From assembly GCF_900113415.1 (NCBI RefSeq), contig NZ_FOPH01000004.1:181152-245151 (forward strand): a stretch of 64,000 nucleotides of DNA, given 5' to 3'. The notes below the pieces were generated by a model. It saw only the letters and a program-made list of their open reading frames with translations, did no database searches and was not told the origin of the DNA. Origin of the DNA: Oribacterium sp. WCC10. GTDB lineage: Bacteria; Bacillota; Clostridia; Lachnospirales; Lachnospiraceae. Positions 10,280-22,300 of this stretch are shown here, one piece after another. The position numbers and the translations under genes are program-made. Within the stretch, counting starts at the first letter, position 1; each line of letters begins with the position of its first letter.

Positions 10280-10546
10280 CTATATAACTATATACAGACG
10301 CACTCCAATATAGTTTTTCACTATTATCTTACTATATGCATATTAAAGAAAAAAGTATCTATATTCTCTCTTTTTTTAATATCAACTTATAATTTTATAT
10401 CAAATTAATTAATAGCTAAATATATTCTGATCTTTCTAAATTCACTTATTCATACCATAAATAAAATCCTTATAAAATATGTTCTCTTTTTTATACCCCA
10501 AATATGTACTACCGAATATTCAGTTTATACACATTTCTATAAACTA
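10280..10546. other. AT-rich intergenic stretch between the DUF5684-like gene and tuf terminator
   Basis: About 270 bp of very AT-rich DNA with no open frame of coding character and no palindrome apart from the tuf terminator at its right edge. It should contain the promoter of the DUF5684-like gene, but I could not choose between several poor -10 candidates. Confidence 0.5.
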
Positions 10547-10547
10547 A

Positions 10548-10577
10548 AAAAGTGCAGAGACTAATCTCTGCACTTTT
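10548..10577 (-). terminator. Rho-independent terminator of tuf
   Basis: Perfect 13-bp arms (AAAAGTGCAGAGA and its complement) with a 4-nt loop. On the minus strand it is followed by a T-rich run. It lies 33 bp beyond the tuf stop and ends the rpoB-to-tuf gene block. Confidence 0.92.
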
Positions 10578-10609
10578 AAAATAGCTTTTATAATTAGGAA
10601 TTAAAAGAA

Positions 10610-11803
10610 TTACTCTGTGATAGAAACAACTCTTCCAGATCCTACAGTTCTACCACCCTCACGGATAGCGAAACGAAGACCCTCTTCCATAGCTACTGGA
10701 TGAATAAGCTCTACGCTCATCTCTGTGTTGTCACCAGGCATACACATCTCTGTACCCTCTGGAAGGTGGCAAACACCAGTAACGTCAGTTGTTCTGAAAT
10801 AGAACTGAGGTCTGTAATTTGTGAAGAAAGGAGTATGACGTCCACCTTCATCCTTTGTAAGAACGTAAACCTGAGCAGTGAACTTGCTGTGGCACTTTAC
10901 AGAACCTGGCTTACAGAGAACCTGACCTCTCTCGATCTGGTCACGGTTGATACCACGAAGGAGAAGACCTACGTTATCACCAGCCTCAGCATCATCAAGA
11001 GTCTTACGGAACATCTCGATACCTGTTACGACTGTCTTCTGAGTCTCCTCAGAGATACCTACTATTTCTACTTCATCGTTAAGGTGAAGAACACCACGCT
11101 CTACACGGCCTGTAGCAACTGTACCACGACCTGTGATTGTGAATACGTCCTCAACTGGCATAAGGAAAGGCTTATCTGTTTCACGAGCAGGAGCAGGAAT
11201 GTAAGAATCAACCTGATCCATGAGCTCAAGAATCTTGTCGCCCCACTCAGACTTAGGATCCTCAAGTGCCTTAAGAGCTGAACCACGGATAACTGGAATT
11301 TCATCGCCTGGGAACTCGTACTCGTTAAGAAGGTCTCTAACCTCCATCTCAACGAGCTCAAGAAGCTCAGGATCATCAACCATATCACACTTGTTAAGGA
11401 ATACAACGATAGCAGGAACACCTACCTGACGAGCAAGAAGGATGTGCTCTCTTGTCTGAGCCATAACACCATCAGTAGCAGCAACAACGAGGATAGCACC
11501 ATCCATCTGTGCAGCACCGGTGATCATGTTCTTTACATAGTCAGCGTGGCCCGGGCAGTCAACGTGAGCATAGTGACGGTTTGTTGTCTCGTACTCAACG
11601 TGTGCAGAGTTGATAGTGATTCCTCTTTCTCTCTCCTCTGGTGCCTTATCGATCTGATCGAAAGGAACAGCTGGATCAAGTCCAAGTCTGTCAGCAAGAA
11701 CTGCTGTGATAGCAGCTGTAAGAGTTGTTTTACCATGGTCTACGTGACCGATAGTACCGATGTTAACATGTGGCTTAGTTCTTTCGAAATGTGCCTTTGC
11801 CAT
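10610..11803 (-). CDS. tuf: Elongation factor Tu
   Basis: The 397-aa length is exactly typical. EF-Tu delivers aminoacyl-tRNA to the ribosome in a GTP-dependent way. The GTPase motifs are intact: GHVDHGKTT (P-loop), DCPGH, and NKCD. Domains II and III follow with [13 protein letters not shown] and the C-terminal [21 protein letters not shown]. It is the last gene of the str block, with a strong terminator behind it and a 231-bp gap before it, so it may also have its own promoter. Codon use is strongly biased, as expected for a highly expressed gene. Confidence 0.99.
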   Translation of the reverse strand: MAKAHFERTKPHVNIGTIGHVDHGKTTLTAAITAVLADRLGLDPAVPFDQIDKAPEERERGITINSAHVEYETTNRHYAHVDCPGHADYVKNMITGAAQMDGAILVVAATDGVMAQTREHILLARQVGVPAIVVFLNKCDMVDDPELLELVEMEVRDLLNEYEFPGDEIPVIRGSALKALEDPKSEWGDKILELMDQVDSYIPAPARETDKPFLMPVEDVFTITGRGTVATGRVERGVLHLNDEVEIVGISEETQKTVVTGIEMFRKTLDDAEAGDNVGLLLRGINRDQIERGQVLCKPGSVKCHSKFTAQVYVLTKDEGGRHTPFFTNYRPQFYFRTTDVTGVCHLPEGTEMCMPGDNTEMSVELIHPVAMEEGLRFAIREGGRTVGSGRVVSITE

Positions 11804-12034
11804 TTTTTAAATCCCTCCTGGAAAATGTAATACAACGAAAATCATGTCAAGCACCATGCATGCGCCCGCATGCTCCGTGCAGTACATACTGCAAAACTGC
11901 TCAGAGTATCCTCTAAGCAATCAGCAAAATTGATTTTAACATTGTTAGTTTATTTTATCAAGTATTTTTGGGCATTCGAAAAAATCTTAGCCCAAAAATA
12001 CCGACTTTTTATATATTTAGAAGCTTAACAGCAA
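11804..12034 (-). other. fusA-tuf intergenic leader with GC-rich hairpin
   Basis: This is 231 bp between fusA and tuf. The tuf Shine-Dalgarno (AGGAGGG) is at the left end. Around 11850-11880 two GCATGC/GCAC blocks pair with GCATGC/GTGC around a GGGC loop. The hairpin lacks a T-run on the minus strand, so it looks like a leader structure or processing site, not a terminator. Nothing coding is seen. Confidence 0.5.
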
Positions 12035-14155
12035 TTACTTGCCGTTTCTCTCCTTGAGAACTGCATCCTGAACACTCTTAGGGCACTTCTCATAGTGATC
12101 GAAGAACATTGAGTAGTTTGCACGACCCTGTGTCTTTGAACGAAGGTCAGTTGCATAACCGAACATCTCTGCAAGAGGAACAAAGCTGTTAACCTGCTTG
12201 CCTGAAGGGATGTCCTCCATGCTCTCGATACGTCCACGACGTGAGTTTACATCGCCGATAACGTTACCCATGTACTCTTCAGGAGTTACGATCTCAACCT
12301 TCATGATAGGCTCAAGAAGAACAGGATCTGCCTTCTCCATAGCTGTCTTGAATGCGATTGAACCTGCAAACTCGAATGCACGCTCATTAGAATCGACATC
12401 ATGATATGATCCATCGTAAACATTAGCATGGATACCAAGTACAGGATAGCCGGCAAGAATACCTGACTGAGCTGCGTTTCTGATACCCTTCTCGATAGCA
12501 GGGATGTACTCCTTAGGAATAGAACCACCGACAACAGTAGACTCAAACTTGAAGGTCTCTTCAGCGTTTGCATCCATCGGCTCGAACTTAACCTTACAAT
12601 CACCGTACATACCTGATCCACCGGACTGGTGAACATAACGGCCCTGTACATCAACAGCCTTTGTAAATGTCTCCTTATAAGCAACCTGAGGTGCACCTAC
12701 GTTAGCCTCAACGTGGAACTCACGGAGAAGACGGTCAACGATAATCTCAAGGTGAAGCTCACCCATACCTGAGATAATTGTCTGTCCTGTCTCTTCATCA
12801 GTCCTTACACGGAATGTAGGATCCTCTTCAGCAAGTTTTGCAAGAGCATCTGTCATCTTACCCTGTGAAGCCTTAGTCTTTGGCTCGATAGCAACAGAGA
12901 TAACAGGCTCAGGGAACTCCATAGACTCAAGAATGATAGGATGCTGCTCGTCACAGATAGTATCACCTGTTGTAGTAGTCTTGAATCCTACTGCAGCTGC
13001 GATATCACCTGAGAATACCTCATCAAGTTCCTGTCTCTTGTTAGCATGCATCTGAAGAAGACGTCCAACTCTCTCCTTCTTATCCTTTGTAGAGTTCAGG
13101 CAGTAAGAACCAGTCTTAAGTGTACCTGAATATACACGGAAGTATGCAAGCTTTCCTACGAATGGGTCAGTCATAATCTTGAATGCAAGAGCTGAGAACG
13201 GAGCATCATCTGATGAAGGTCTTGAATCTTCGTTTCCGTCCATATCTGTACCTGTAACATCAGGAACATCAGTAGGAGCCGGAAGATAATCAATAACAGC
13301 ATCAAGAAGCTTCTGAACACCCTTATTTCTGTAAGCAGTACCGCAGAGACATGGAATAGCATCTCCAGCGATAGTTGCCTTACGAAGAGCCTTCTTCATC
13401 TCCTCAACAGAAAGCTCTTCTCCCTCAAGGTACTTCTCCATGAGTTCTTCATCGAGCTCAGCAATCTGCTCTACCATCTTAGTATGGTACTCGTCAGCCT
13501 GATCCTTCATATCAGCAGGAACATCAGTGATCTCAATGTCCTCGCCCTTATCATCTTTATAATAGTAAGCCTTCATCTCCATAAGGTCGATGAGACCTAC
13601 ATAAGTGTCCTCACGTCCGATAGGAATCTGAACCATAACGCAGTTCTTACCAAGACGATCAACGATAGTCTGAACAGAATGGAAGAAATCTGCACCTACG
13701 ATATCCATCTTGTTGATGAATGCCATTCTAGGTACATGATATGTATCAGCCTGTCTCCAAACGTTCTCTGACTGTGGCTCAACACCTGACTTGGCGTCGA
13801 ACACACCTACAGCACCATCAAGGACTCTAAGTGAACGCTCAACCTCAACAGTGAAGTCTACGTGTCCCGGAGTATCGATGATGTTGATTCTGTACTCAGG
13901 TGCACCGGCAATCTTCTGATGCTGGAACTCCTGTGTCCAATGGCATGTTGTAGCAGCGGATGTGATAGTGATACCACGCTCCTGCTCCTGCTCCATCCAG
14001 TCCATGGTTGCTGTTCCTTCGTGTGTATCACCAATCTTGTGGTTTACACCTGTATAGAAGAGGATACGCTCTGTCAGTGTAGTCTTACCGGCATCGATAT
14101 GTGCCATGATACCAATATTTCTTGTATGATCAAGTGAATATTCTCTGGTAGCCAA
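12035..14155 (-). CDS. fusA: Elongation factor G
   Basis: This 706-aa translocase GTPase has motifs [20 protein letters not shown] and NKMD, then EF-G domains II-V ([61 protein letters not shown]). It is full length and collinear. It begins 15 bp after rpsG with an AGGAGGG Shine-Dalgarno. The gene order rpsL-rpsG-fusA-tuf is the standard str operon. Confidence 0.98.
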   Translation of the reverse strand: MATREYSLDHTRNIGIMAHIDAGKTTLTERILFYTGVNHKIGDTHEGTATMDWMEQEQERGITITSAATTCHWTQEFQHQKIAGAPEYRINIIDTPGHVDFTVEVERSLRVLDGAVGVFDAKSGVEPQSENVWRQADTYHVPRMAFINKMDIVGADFFHSVQTIVDRLGKNCVMVQIPIGREDTYVGLIDLMEMKAYYYKDDKGEDIEITDVPADMKDQADEYHTKMVEQIAELDEELMEKYLEGEELSVEEMKKALRKATIAGDAIPCLCGTAYRNKGVQKLLDAVIDYLPAPTDVPDVTGTDMDGNEDSRPSSDDAPFSALAFKIMTDPFVGKLAYFRVYSGTLKTGSYCLNSTKDKKERVGRLLQMHANKRQELDEVFSGDIAAAVGFKTTTTGDTICDEQHPIILESMEFPEPVISVAIEPKTKASQGKMTDALAKLAEEDPTFRVRTDEETGQTIISGMGELHLEIIVDRLLREFHVEANVGAPQVAYKETFTKAVDVQGRYVHQSGGSGMYGDCKVKFEPMDANAEETFKFESTVVGGSIPKEYIPAIEKGIRNAAQSGILAGYPVLGIHANVYDGSYHDVDSNERAFEFAGSIAFKTAMEKADPVLLEPIMKVEIVTPEEYMGNVIGDVNSRRGRIESMEDIPSGKQVNSFVPLAEMFGYATDLRSKTQGRANYSMFFDHYEKCPKSVQDAVLKERNGK

Positions 14156-14170
14156 AGTGTTTCCCTCCTA

Positions 14171-14641
14171 TTAGAATCTGTAGTGCGCGAATGCCTTGTT
14201 AGCCTCAGCCATTCTATGCATTTCTTCCTTACGCTTTACAGATGCACCTGTATTGTTTGCTGCATCCATGATTTCGTTAGCCAGTCTCTCAGCCTGTGTC
14301 TTCTCAGATCTCTTACGTGAGAACTCTGTAAGCCAACGAAGACCAAGTGTCTGACGTCTCTCAGGCTTAACCTCCATAGGTACCTGATATGTGGCACCAC
14401 CGATACGCTTTGCCTTTACTTCAAGAACAGGCATGATGTTGTTCATAGCCTCTTCAAAAACTTCTGTAGCTTCCTTGCCGCTCTTCTCTGCGACAATTTC
14501 GAATGCACCATAAACGATCTTCTGTGCAACACCCTTCTTACCATCAAGCATGATGGAATTAACAAGCTTTGTTACAATCTTTGAATTGTAGATTGGGTCT
14601 GCGAGAACGTCTCTGTGCAGAGTATGTCCTTTACGTGGCAC
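14171..14641 (-). CDS. rpsG: 30S ribosomal protein S7
   Basis: The 156-aa length is standard. S7 is a primary binder of the 16S rRNA 3' major domain. The sequence includes [37 protein letters not shown], and the C-terminal [20 protein letters not shown]. The start codon is preceded by GGAGGGAAGTAAC. The upstream 177-bp gap is longer than usual for rpsL-rpsG and contains a TATATATATAAT-rich segment that could be an internal promoter. Confidence 0.98.
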   Translation of the reverse strand: MPRKGHTLHRDVLADPIYNSKIVTKLVNSIMLDGKKGVAQKIVYGAFEIVAEKSGKEATEVFEEAMNNIMPVLEVKAKRIGGATYQVPMEVKPERRQTLGLRWLTEFSRKRSEKTQAERLANEIMDAANNTGASVKRKEEMHRMAEANKAFAHYRF

Positions 14642-14818
14642 GTTACTTCCCTCCTTAAAAATTTGTTTTTAGATCATCGGTACTCTACGCAACTGCTACC
14701 TTGAGTAGTGTTTTGCGAGTTCATGCGGACAAGGACACATCTATTATATATATAATGAGTTCCATTATCCGTCATTTTAACCATGTCTTTGTTACTAAAT
14801 GCGACTAGAAATAATCAA
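14642..14818 (-). promoter_or_regulatory. rpsL-rpsG intergenic region, possible internal promoter
   Basis: This is 177 bp between rpsL and rpsG, where many bacteria have only a short spacer. It contains an alternating TA tract with an embedded TATAAT on the minus strand around 14743-14756, and a weak TGACGG about 20 bp further upstream. A promoter for rpsG-fusA is possible but unproven. Confidence 0.3.
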
Positions 14819-15238
14819 TTACTTCTTAGCCTTAGGTCTCTTTGCACCGTACTTTGAACGAGCCTGCATTCTGTTTGCTACGCCGGCTGTATCCAGTGTT
14901 CCACGGATGATATGGTATCTTGTACCAGGAAGATCCTTAACACGGCCGCCACGAATCATAACAACAGAGTGCTCCTGAAGGTTATGTCCCTCTCCTGGAA
15001 TGTATGATGTAACTTCGAAACCGTTTGAAAGTCTTACTCTGGCAATCTTACGAAGAGCTGAGTTAGGCTTCTTAGGTGTAGCTGTCTTAACAGCTGTACA
15101 TACACCACGCTTCTGAGGAGCGGAAATGTTAGTTGCTACCTTCTTTAAAGAGTTAAATCCTCTCTGAAGTGCAGGTGCGGTAGACTTCTTCTTCTGAGAA
15201 GTTCTGCCCTTTCTTACTAACTGGTTAAATGTAGGCAT
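14819..15238 (-). CDS. rpsL: 30S ribosomal protein S12
   Basis: 139 aa, at the decoding centre of the 30S subunit. The sequence has the invariant [11 protein letters not shown] and GRVKDLPG blocks. The Lys residues that are mutated in streptomycin-resistant strains are present in both, so this is the sensitive, accurate form. It has an AAAGGAG Shine-Dalgarno. It follows rpoC after about 390 bp that are filled by hairpins instead of the small L7Ae-type gene often found here in Firmicutes. Confidence 0.98.
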   Translation of the reverse strand: MPTFNQLVRKGRTSQKKKSTAPALQRGFNSLKKVATNISAPQKRGVCTAVKTATPKKPNSALRKIARVRLSNGFEVTSYIPGEGHNLQEHSVVMIRGGRVKDLPGTRYHIIRGTLDTAGVANRMQARSKYGAKRPKAKK

Positions 15239-15463
15239 TTGGTTCTCCTTTCGTTAGGTTGAATATATGTATATTTTTTACCCTGAAATATCAAAACAGG
15301 ACACGCTTTTCACGCATGCTTTGATACTATACTTCAAGCGGTTTTTGTTGTCAATCGAATTTATATATTTTTTATAGAGCTGCAAGGGCTGCAGGAACAG
15401 TTTTGGTTTGCTATGTGTACTCGCACTCTCGCAATATTCCCCTTCTCTTTCTATTTATAAAAG
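15239..15463. other. rpsL upstream region
   Basis: About 225 bp without a gene. The half near rpsL is AT-rich and may carry an rpsL promoter (TTTGATACTATACTT on the plus strand reads as AAGTATAGTATCAAA on the minus). The half near rpoC contains GTACTCGCACTCTCGCAAT, a degraded echo of the loop and right arm of hairpin A described separately. Confidence 0.4.
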
Positions 15464-15501
15464 TTTTGATTGCTCCGTGCTTCGCACTCCCGCAATCAAA
15501 A
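15464..15501. repeat. Palindromic element A (10-bp arms) between rpoC and rpsL
   Basis: Perfect arms TTTTGATTGC/GCAATCAAAA enclose 18 bases that themselves pair GTGC/GCAC around a TTC loop. Its GC-rich apex contrasts with the AT-rich surroundings. It directly abuts element B. Confidence 0.8.
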
Positions 15502-15565
15502 AAGCAGGTATTCGGAAATCGCTCCACTCGCTTCGCTCGCGTAGCTTTTTTCCTCATACCTGCTT
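15502..15565. repeat. Palindromic element B (10-bp arms) between rpoC and rpsL
   Basis: Perfect arms AAGCAGGTAT/ATACCTGCTT with inner pairing GGAAA/TTTCC and a CTCGCTTCGCTCGCG apex. The right arm ends 2 bp before element C. The GCTTCGCTCGCG-type apex is the kind of sequence seen in REP-like palindromes. Confidence 0.8.
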
Positions 15566-15567
15566 TG

Positions 15568-15627
15568 GTTTCGCTATGCCCACACGAGCAGGCAAGCAAG
15601 CTTGCCGCTCGGTGGTCGCAGCGAAAC
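15568..15627. repeat. Palindromic element C, adjacent to the rpoC stop
   Basis: Outer arms GTTTCGCT/AGCGAAAC plus inner blocks GAGC/GCTC and GGCAAG/CTTGCC give an almost continuous stem across 60 bp. It ends 4 bp from the rpoC stop codon. It could act as a 3' mRNA stabiliser or partial terminator for rpoC. It lacks a clean U-run on the minus strand. Confidence 0.8.
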
Positions 15628-15631
15628 ACTT

Positions 15632-18600
15632 TTACAGTACGTTATTTTTCTGATTCTCGATTCTGTGACGAGCCGCAATTCTCTCAACGCCCTCAGCATC
15701 AATATCGAATGCCTCATCCGGTGTGAAGAGCTGCTCTGTCTCATCCTCAATATCTTCCTCATCTTGTGAAAGTTCTACATTTCTGTATCGCTTCATGCCG
15801 GTACCGGCAGGAATAAGTTTTCCGATGATAACGTTTTCCTTGAGTCCGACAAGATTATCTCTCTTTCCGTTGATAGCAGCCTCAGTAAGGACTTTGGTTG
15901 TCTCCTGGAAGGATGCAGCTGAAAGGAAGGAATCTGTTGCAAGAGATGCCTTTGTAATACCAAGCATGATTCTTGTACCCTCAGCCGGCTTCTTGCCTTC
16001 TGCGATAAGTCTCTCGTTCTCATCCTCAAAATCAAGACGATCAACTGTTGTACCAGGAATAAAGTGTGAATCACCTGACTCGTTGATACGTTCCTTCTTC
16101 ATCATCTGATGAACGATCATCTCTATATGTCTATCCTGAATCTCAACACCCTGCAGACGGTATACTCTCTGTACTTCAGAAATCATATAATCCTGTACTG
16201 CCTTTGTTCCCTTGATCTTAAGAAGATCATGAGGGTTGATGGATCCTTCCGTAAGTACATCACCGGCCTCAAGAACCTGACCATTCTGTACCTTAAGTCT
16301 TGAACCATAAGGGATAAGGTATGTCTTTGACTGGGCATTAACCGAATCAGTCACAACAACCTCTCTCTTCTTGGCTGTTTCCTTAATCTCAACCACACCC
16401 GGAATCTCTGTAAGGATAGCGAGTCCCTTAGGTTTACGAGCCTCAAAAAGCTCCTCGACTCTAGGAAGACCCTGTGTGATATCTCCACCGGCTACACCAC
16501 CGGTATGGAATGTTCTCATGGTAAGCTGTGTACCCGGCTCACCGATTGACTGAGCTGCGATGATACCAACTGCCTCACCAATCTGTACAGGCTGACCTGT
16601 AGCAAGGTTTGATCCGTAGCACTTTGCACAAACGCCGTTCTTTGATCGACATGTAAGTACTGTTCTGATCTTTACAGTCTTGCGTCCCATCTTGTTGAGA
16701 GCATTGATAACACGTGGAGCACGCTTAGGAGTCACCATGTGATCTGCTGTTACAATCGTCTTGCCTGTCTCCGGATCAACTATATCCTCAGCGATATATC
16801 TTCCTGTGATACGATCCTGAAGTGACTCGATCTTCTCCTGACCATCAGAGAGCTCTGAGATCTCAAGAAATGGAATCTTGTCCTTGTTTGCAGCACAGTC
16901 AAGTTCACGAATGATAAGGTCCTGTGTAACGTCAACCATTCGACGTGTAAGGTATCCTGAATCGGCTGTACGGAGCGCGGTATCTGAAAGTCCCTTACGA
17001 GCACCGTGAGCTGAAATGAAGTACTCGAGTACGTCCAGACCTTCACGGAAGTTTGACTTGATAGGGAGCTCGATAGTACGTCCGGTTGTATCAGCCATAA
17101 GTCCTCGCATACCTGCAAGCTGTTTGATCTGCTTATCAGATCCACGGGCTCCGGAGTCAGCCATCATAAAGATGTTGTTGTACTTATCAAGTCCGGAGAG
17201 AAGGTCATGTGTAAGCTGATCATCAGTCTTCTTCCATGTATCGATAACTTCCTGATATCTCTCTTCCTCAGTAACAAGACCACGTCTGTAGTTACGCGCA
17301 ATCTTATCTACTGTCTTCTGAGCCTCATCAAGAAGCTGCTGCTTGGAAGCAGGCACTGTCATATCTGAAATCGAAACAGTCATAGCTGCGATGGTAGACT
17401 GCTGATAGCCCATTGCCTTTATATCATCAAGGCTGAGTGCGGTCTGAGTCGCACCATGTACGTCCATGATCTTTTCAAGAATCTTCTTAAGGTTCTTCTT
17501 CTTTACAATCTCATCAATCTCAGGAAGTATCTCATTTCCAGGGATGGAACGATCTACGAATCCAAGATCCTGAGGGATGATTTCATTAAAGATAAGACGA
17601 CCCACAGTTGTATTGATAACACCTTCTACAATTCTATCAGTACCGTCCTCGTTCTTAAGAACCTTCTTGATACGGCACTTGATTCTTGTGTGCATTGTGA
17701 TGTATCCGTTTTCCTTAGCAAGGATAGCCTCGTTAATGCTCTTAAAGAACATTCCCTCATTAGGCTCTCCCGGTCTCTCCTGTGTAATGTAGTAGATACC
17801 GAGTACCATATCCTGTGAAGGAACCGCAACAACACCACCGTCCGAAGGCTTAAGCAGGTTGTTAGGCGCAAGAAGCATAAATCTGCACTCTGCCTGAGCT
17901 TCCTGTGTAAGTGGAAGGTGAATAGCCATCTGGTCACCGTCGAAGTCGGCGTTAAACGCTGCACAAACGAGTGGATGAAGTCTGATAGCCTTACCTTCTA
18001 CAAGAGTAGGCTCAAATGCCTGAATACCAAGTCTGTGAAGAGTCGGGGCACGGTTAAGCATAACCGGGTGGCCCTTGATGACGCCTTCAAGGATGTCCCA
18101 AACCTGAGAGTCAAGTCTCTCAACCATCTTCTTGGCATTCTTGATGTTGTGCGCCTTACCTGTATTTACAAGCTCCTTCATAACGAATGGCTTGAAGAGC
18201 TCGAGAGCCATCTCCTTAGGAACACCGCACTGATAGATCTTAAGATCAGGTCCTACGACGATAACAGAACGTCCTGAGTAGTCAACTCGCTTACCGAGAA
18301 GGTTCTGTCTGAAACGTCCCTGCTTACCCTTTAACATATCTGAAAGAGACTTCAGCGCTCTGTTTCCGGGACCTGTAACAGGACGGCCACGACGACCGTT
18401 ATCTATAAGAGCATCAACAGCTTCCTGAAGCATACGCTTCTCGTTACGTACGATAATTTCAGGAGCACCAAGCTCGAGAAGACGAGCAAGACGGTTGTTT
18501 CTGTTGATAATTCTTCTGTAAAGATCGTTAAGATCAGATGTAGCAAAACGTCCGCCATCCAGCTGTACCATAGGACGGAGATCAGGCGGGATAACCGGAA

Positions 18601-19312
18601 GCTGAGTAAGGATCATCCACTCAGGAAGATTTCCTGAAGAACGGAATGCCTCAACCACTTCAAGTCTCTTTACAATTCTTGCTCTCTTCTGTCCTGAAGC
18701 ATTGTCAAGCTCCTGTCTTAACTCTGCATACTCCTTCTCAAGGTCAATGCCTCTGAGAAGTTCAAGAACAGCTTCTGCGCCCATTCCTGCGCGGAATGAG
18801 CCATAGCCGTACTGTTCAACAGCATCTCTGTACTCTTTCTCTGAAAGAACCTGCTTGTACTCAAGCTGAGTCTCTCCCTTATCAAGTACTATATAGCTTG
18901 CAAAGTAAAGTACTCTCTCAAGGATTCTTGGGCTGATATCAAGTATCAGACCCATTCTTGAAGGAATACCCTTGAAATACCAAATGTGTGAAACGGGAGC
19001 TGCAAGTGCGATATGTCCCATTCTCTCACGTCTAACGGAGGATTTAGTTACCTCAACACCGCAACGGTCACAAACAACACCCTTAAAACGGATCTTTTTG
19101 TACTTTCCGCAGTGGCACTCCCAGTCCTTGACCGGTCCAAAAATACGCTCACAGAAAAGACCATCCTTCTCTGGCTTCAGAGTTCTGTAGTTGATTGTCT
19201 CAGGCTTTTTAACCTCACCGTGAGACCACTCCAGAATCTTTTCCGGAGAGGCAAGGCCGATCTTGATTGAATCAAACTGTACAGGCTCATTTATTTTATC
19301 AAGCTGTGCCAT
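15632..19312 (-). CDS. rpoC: DNA-directed RNA polymerase subunit beta'
   Basis: 1226 aa, the normal size for Firmicutes. It has the N-terminal zinc site (CHCGKYKK...CDRCG), the catalytic [10 protein letters not shown] metal-binding loop, bridge-helix and trigger-loop regions ([21 protein letters not shown]), the second zinc site ([13 protein letters not shown]) and the C-terminal [20 protein letters not shown] segment. It starts 13 bp after rpoB with TAGGAGGAATAC upstream. It pairs with RpoB as the catalytic half of RNA polymerase. Confidence 0.99.
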   Translation of the reverse strand: MAQLDKINEPVQFDSIKIGLASPEKILEWSHGEVKKPETINYRTLKPEKDGLFCERIFGPVKDWECHCGKYKKIRFKGVVCDRCGVEVTKSSVRRERMGHIALAAPVSHIWYFKGIPSRMGLILDISPRILERVLYFASYIVLDKGETQLEYKQVLSEKEYRDAVEQYGYGSFRAGMGAEAVLELLRGIDLEKEYAELRQELDNASGQKRARIVKRLEVVEAFRSSGNLPEWMILTQLPVIPPDLRPMVQLDGGRFATSDLNDLYRRIINRNNRLARLLELGAPEIIVRNEKRMLQEAVDALIDNGRRGRPVTGPGNRALKSLSDMLKGKQGRFRQNLLGKRVDYSGRSVIVVGPDLKIYQCGVPKEMALELFKPFVMKELVNTGKAHNIKNAKKMVERLDSQVWDILEGVIKGHPVMLNRAPTLHRLGIQAFEPTLVEGKAIRLHPLVCAAFNADFDGDQMAIHLPLTQEAQAECRFMLLAPNNLLKPSDGGVVAVPSQDMVLGIYYITQERPGEPNEGMFFKSINEAILAKENGYITMHTRIKCRIKKVLKNEDGTDRIVEGVINTTVGRLIFNEIIPQDLGFVDRSIPGNEILPEIDEIVKKKNLKKILEKIMDVHGATQTALSLDDIKAMGYQQSTIAAMTVSISDMTVPASKQQLLDEAQKTVDKIARNYRRGLVTEEERYQEVIDTWKKTDDQLTHDLLSGLDKYNNIFMMADSGARGSDKQIKQLAGMRGLMADTTGRTIELPIKSNFREGLDVLEYFISAHGARKGLSDTALRTADSGYLTRRMVDVTQDLIIRELDCAANKDKIPFLEISELSDGQEKIESLQDRITGRYIAEDIVDPETGKTIVTADHMVTPKRAPRVINALNKMGRKTVKIRTVLTCRSKNGVCAKCYGSNLATGQPVQIGEAVGIIAAQSIGEPGTQLTMRTFHTGGVAGGDITQGLPRVEELFEARKPKGLAILTEIPGVVEIKETAKKREVVVTDSVNAQSKTYLIPYGSRLKVQNGQVLEAGDVLTEGSINPHDLLKIKGTKAVQDYMISEVQRVYRLQGVEIQDRHIEMIVHQMMKKERINESGDSHFIPGTTVDRLDFEDENERLIAEGKKPAEGTRIMLGITKASLATDSFLSAASFQETTKVLTEAAINGKRDNLVGLKENVIIGKLIPAGTGMKRYRNVELSQDEEDIEDETEQLFTPDEAFDIDAEGVERIAARHRIENQKNNVL

Positions 19313-19325
19313 GTATTCCTCCTAA

Positions 19326-22300
19326 TTATTCATCATCGCCGTCTGAAAAATCATCTGACTCTGAAACGGCTTCACTATCTGTATAGTAATCATCTGATGA
19401 AGACTCTTCATCAAAATCATCGTCTACAAGTTCGGCAGCAATAGCTGACTCGAGTTCCTCGTCACCGTCGCTGAAAAGCTCGATGCCCTGAGCCTTTGCA
19501 TTTGCTTCTTCAGCATTTACAAGCTCACCATTCTTGAATTCCTGAGTCTCATATCCAAGCTGACCGTAGTTTTCATTCTTCTCATAACGGTTATCGCCGC
19601 CAGAAAGGAGACGGTGCATATCCTGATTTGCATCGTAGAGATCCTCAGTGATCTCGATCTCGTTCTGATTCTCATCAAGAACACGTACATCAAGACAGAG
19701 TGCCTCAAGCTCCTTCAGCATAACCTTGAATGACTCAGGTACACCAGGAGCAGGAATATTCTGACCCTTAATGATTGCCTCGTATGTCTTTACACGTCCT
19801 GCAACATCATCAGACTTCATAGTCAGAATCTCCTGAAGCGTGTATGCAGCACCGTAAGCCTCGAGGGCCCAAACCTCCATCTCTCCGAAACGCTGTCCAC
19901 CGAACTGTGCCTTACCACCAAGTGGCTGCTGTGTAACCAGTGAGTACGGACCTGTTGAACGGGCGTGGATCTTATCATCTACAAGGTGGTGGAGTTTCAG
20001 GTAATGCATGAATCCGATAGATGTCTTACCATCAAACGGAAGACCTGTACGTCCATCACGAAGCTGTACCTTACCATCGGTTCCGATAGGAACACCCTTC
20101 CACTCTGCTCTGTGATCAAGATGTGCTCCAAGGTACTCGTAAACTTCAGGGTCAAGTTCTTCCTTGTGAAGTTCAGAGAACTCTTCCCATGACTTATTTA
20201 CGTAGTCGTTGGCAAGTATAAGTGTCTGGCGGATATCCGGCTCGGTAGCACCATCAAAGATAGGTGTTGAAACGTCAATTCCCAGAACCTTTGCAGCAAG
20301 AGAAAGGTGTAACTCAAGCACCTGTCCGATGTTCATTCGGGAAGGAACGCCGAGAGGGTTAAGCACGATATCAAGCGGACGTCCGTTTGGAAGGTATGGA
20401 AGATCCTCTACAGGAAGAACTCTTGAACATACACCCTTGTTTCCGTGACGACCGGCCATCTTATCTCCTACACCGATCTTTCTCTTCTGTGCAATATATA
20501 TACGAACAGACTCTGAAACTCCCGGAGCCAGTTCATCTGAATTTTCTCTTGTAAATACCTTAGCATCTACAACTACACCATACGCTCCATGTGGAAGCTT
20601 AAGTGATGTATCACGGACCTCACGCGCCTTCTCACCGAAGATTGCACGAAGAAGTCTCTCCTCTGCTGTAAGCTCTGTTTCTCCCTTCGGAGTAACCTTA
20701 CCAACAAGGATATCACCGGCACGAACCTCAGCACCGATACGTATGATTCCACGCTCATCAAGATTCTTGAGAGCATCATCACCAACGCCGGGAACATCTG
20801 AAGTAATCTCCTCAGGTCCAAGCTTTGTATCACGAGCCTCGCACTCATACTCCTCGATATGGATCGATGTATAAACATCGTTCTGGACAAGCTTCTCTGA
20901 AAGGAGAACCGCATCCTCGTAGTTGTAACCTTCCCATGTCATGAATCCGATAAGCGGGTTCTTTCCAAGAGCGATCTCGCCCTGACATGTTGAAGGACCA
21001 TCGGCGATTACATCGCCCTTCTTTATATGATCACCGGCAAATACGATAGGCTTCTGGTTATAGCAGTTTGACTGGTTGGATCTCATGAACTTTGTAAGCT
21101 TATACTCATCAAGAGTTCCATCGGAATCACGGCGGATAACGATCTTATTTGAAGCTGAAATCTCAACTACTCCATCATACTTGGCAACGCAGCAAACTCC
21201 GGAGTCAACTGCAGCCTTTGCAGAGATACCTGTATCAACAGCAGCTCTCTCGGTAACCATAAGCGGCACGGCCTGACGCTGCATGTTTGATCCCATGAGC
21301 GCACGGTTCGCGTCATCGTTCTGGAGGAACGGAATCATGGATGTAGCAACCGAGAATACCATCTTAGGTGACACGTCCATCATATCGATAGAAGCCTTAG
21401 GGAATGCCTGTGTAGCTTCTCTGAAACGACCTGATACGTTGTCATGAACAAAGTGTCCTTCCTCATCAAGAGGCTCGTTAGCCTGAGCTACTACATAGTT
21501 ATCCTCTTCGTCAGCCGCAAGATAAATAACATCTCTTGTAACCTTAGGATTCTTAGGGTCTGACTTATCAACCATACGATAAGGAGACTCGATGAATCCA
21601 TATTCATTGATACGAGCGTATGATGCAAGAGAGTTGATAAGACCGATGTTAGGTCCCTCAGGTGTCTCGATAGGGCACATACGTCCATAGTGTGTATAGT
21701 GTACGTCTCGAACCTCGAATCCGGCACGATCTCTCGAAAGACCACCAGGTCCAAGAGCTGAAAGTCTACGCTTGTGTGTAAGCTCTGACAGAGGGTTGTT
21801 CTGGTCCATGAACTGTGAAAGCTGTGATGAACCGAAGAACTCCTTAACAGAAGCTGTTACAGGTTTAATATTTATAAGGCTCTGAGGTGTGATCTCCTCG
21901 ATGTCCTGTGTGGCCATACGCTCACGAACCACTCTCTCCATACGGGAAAGACCGATACGATACTGGTTCTGAAGAAGTTCTCCAACAGCACGAATACGAC
22001 GGTTTCCAAGGTGATCGATATCATCCTTTGTACCGATTTCTTCCTCAAGATGCATGCAGTAGTTGATAGAAGCAAAGATATCTTCCTTTGTAATATGCTT
22101 AGGAACAAGCTCATGCATGTCCTTCATTACAGCTATACGAAGAGCTCTCTGATCATCCGCATTCTCCTCCATGAGTCTTGCAAGCTCAGGATAGTAAACA
22201 AGTTCATCAGGTTTATCCTGATCGATAAGAGCCTGCTTCTCTTCAAGAGTAAGCGCATCCCAAAGCTTCTTCTCAGCCTCATCGCTGAGTGATGAATGTG

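Noticed and set aside
15403..15726. Small ORFs in the rpoC-rpsL gap
   Set aside because: They translate the hairpins in several frames and have no Shine-Dalgarno; GC-rich palindromes simply lack stops.
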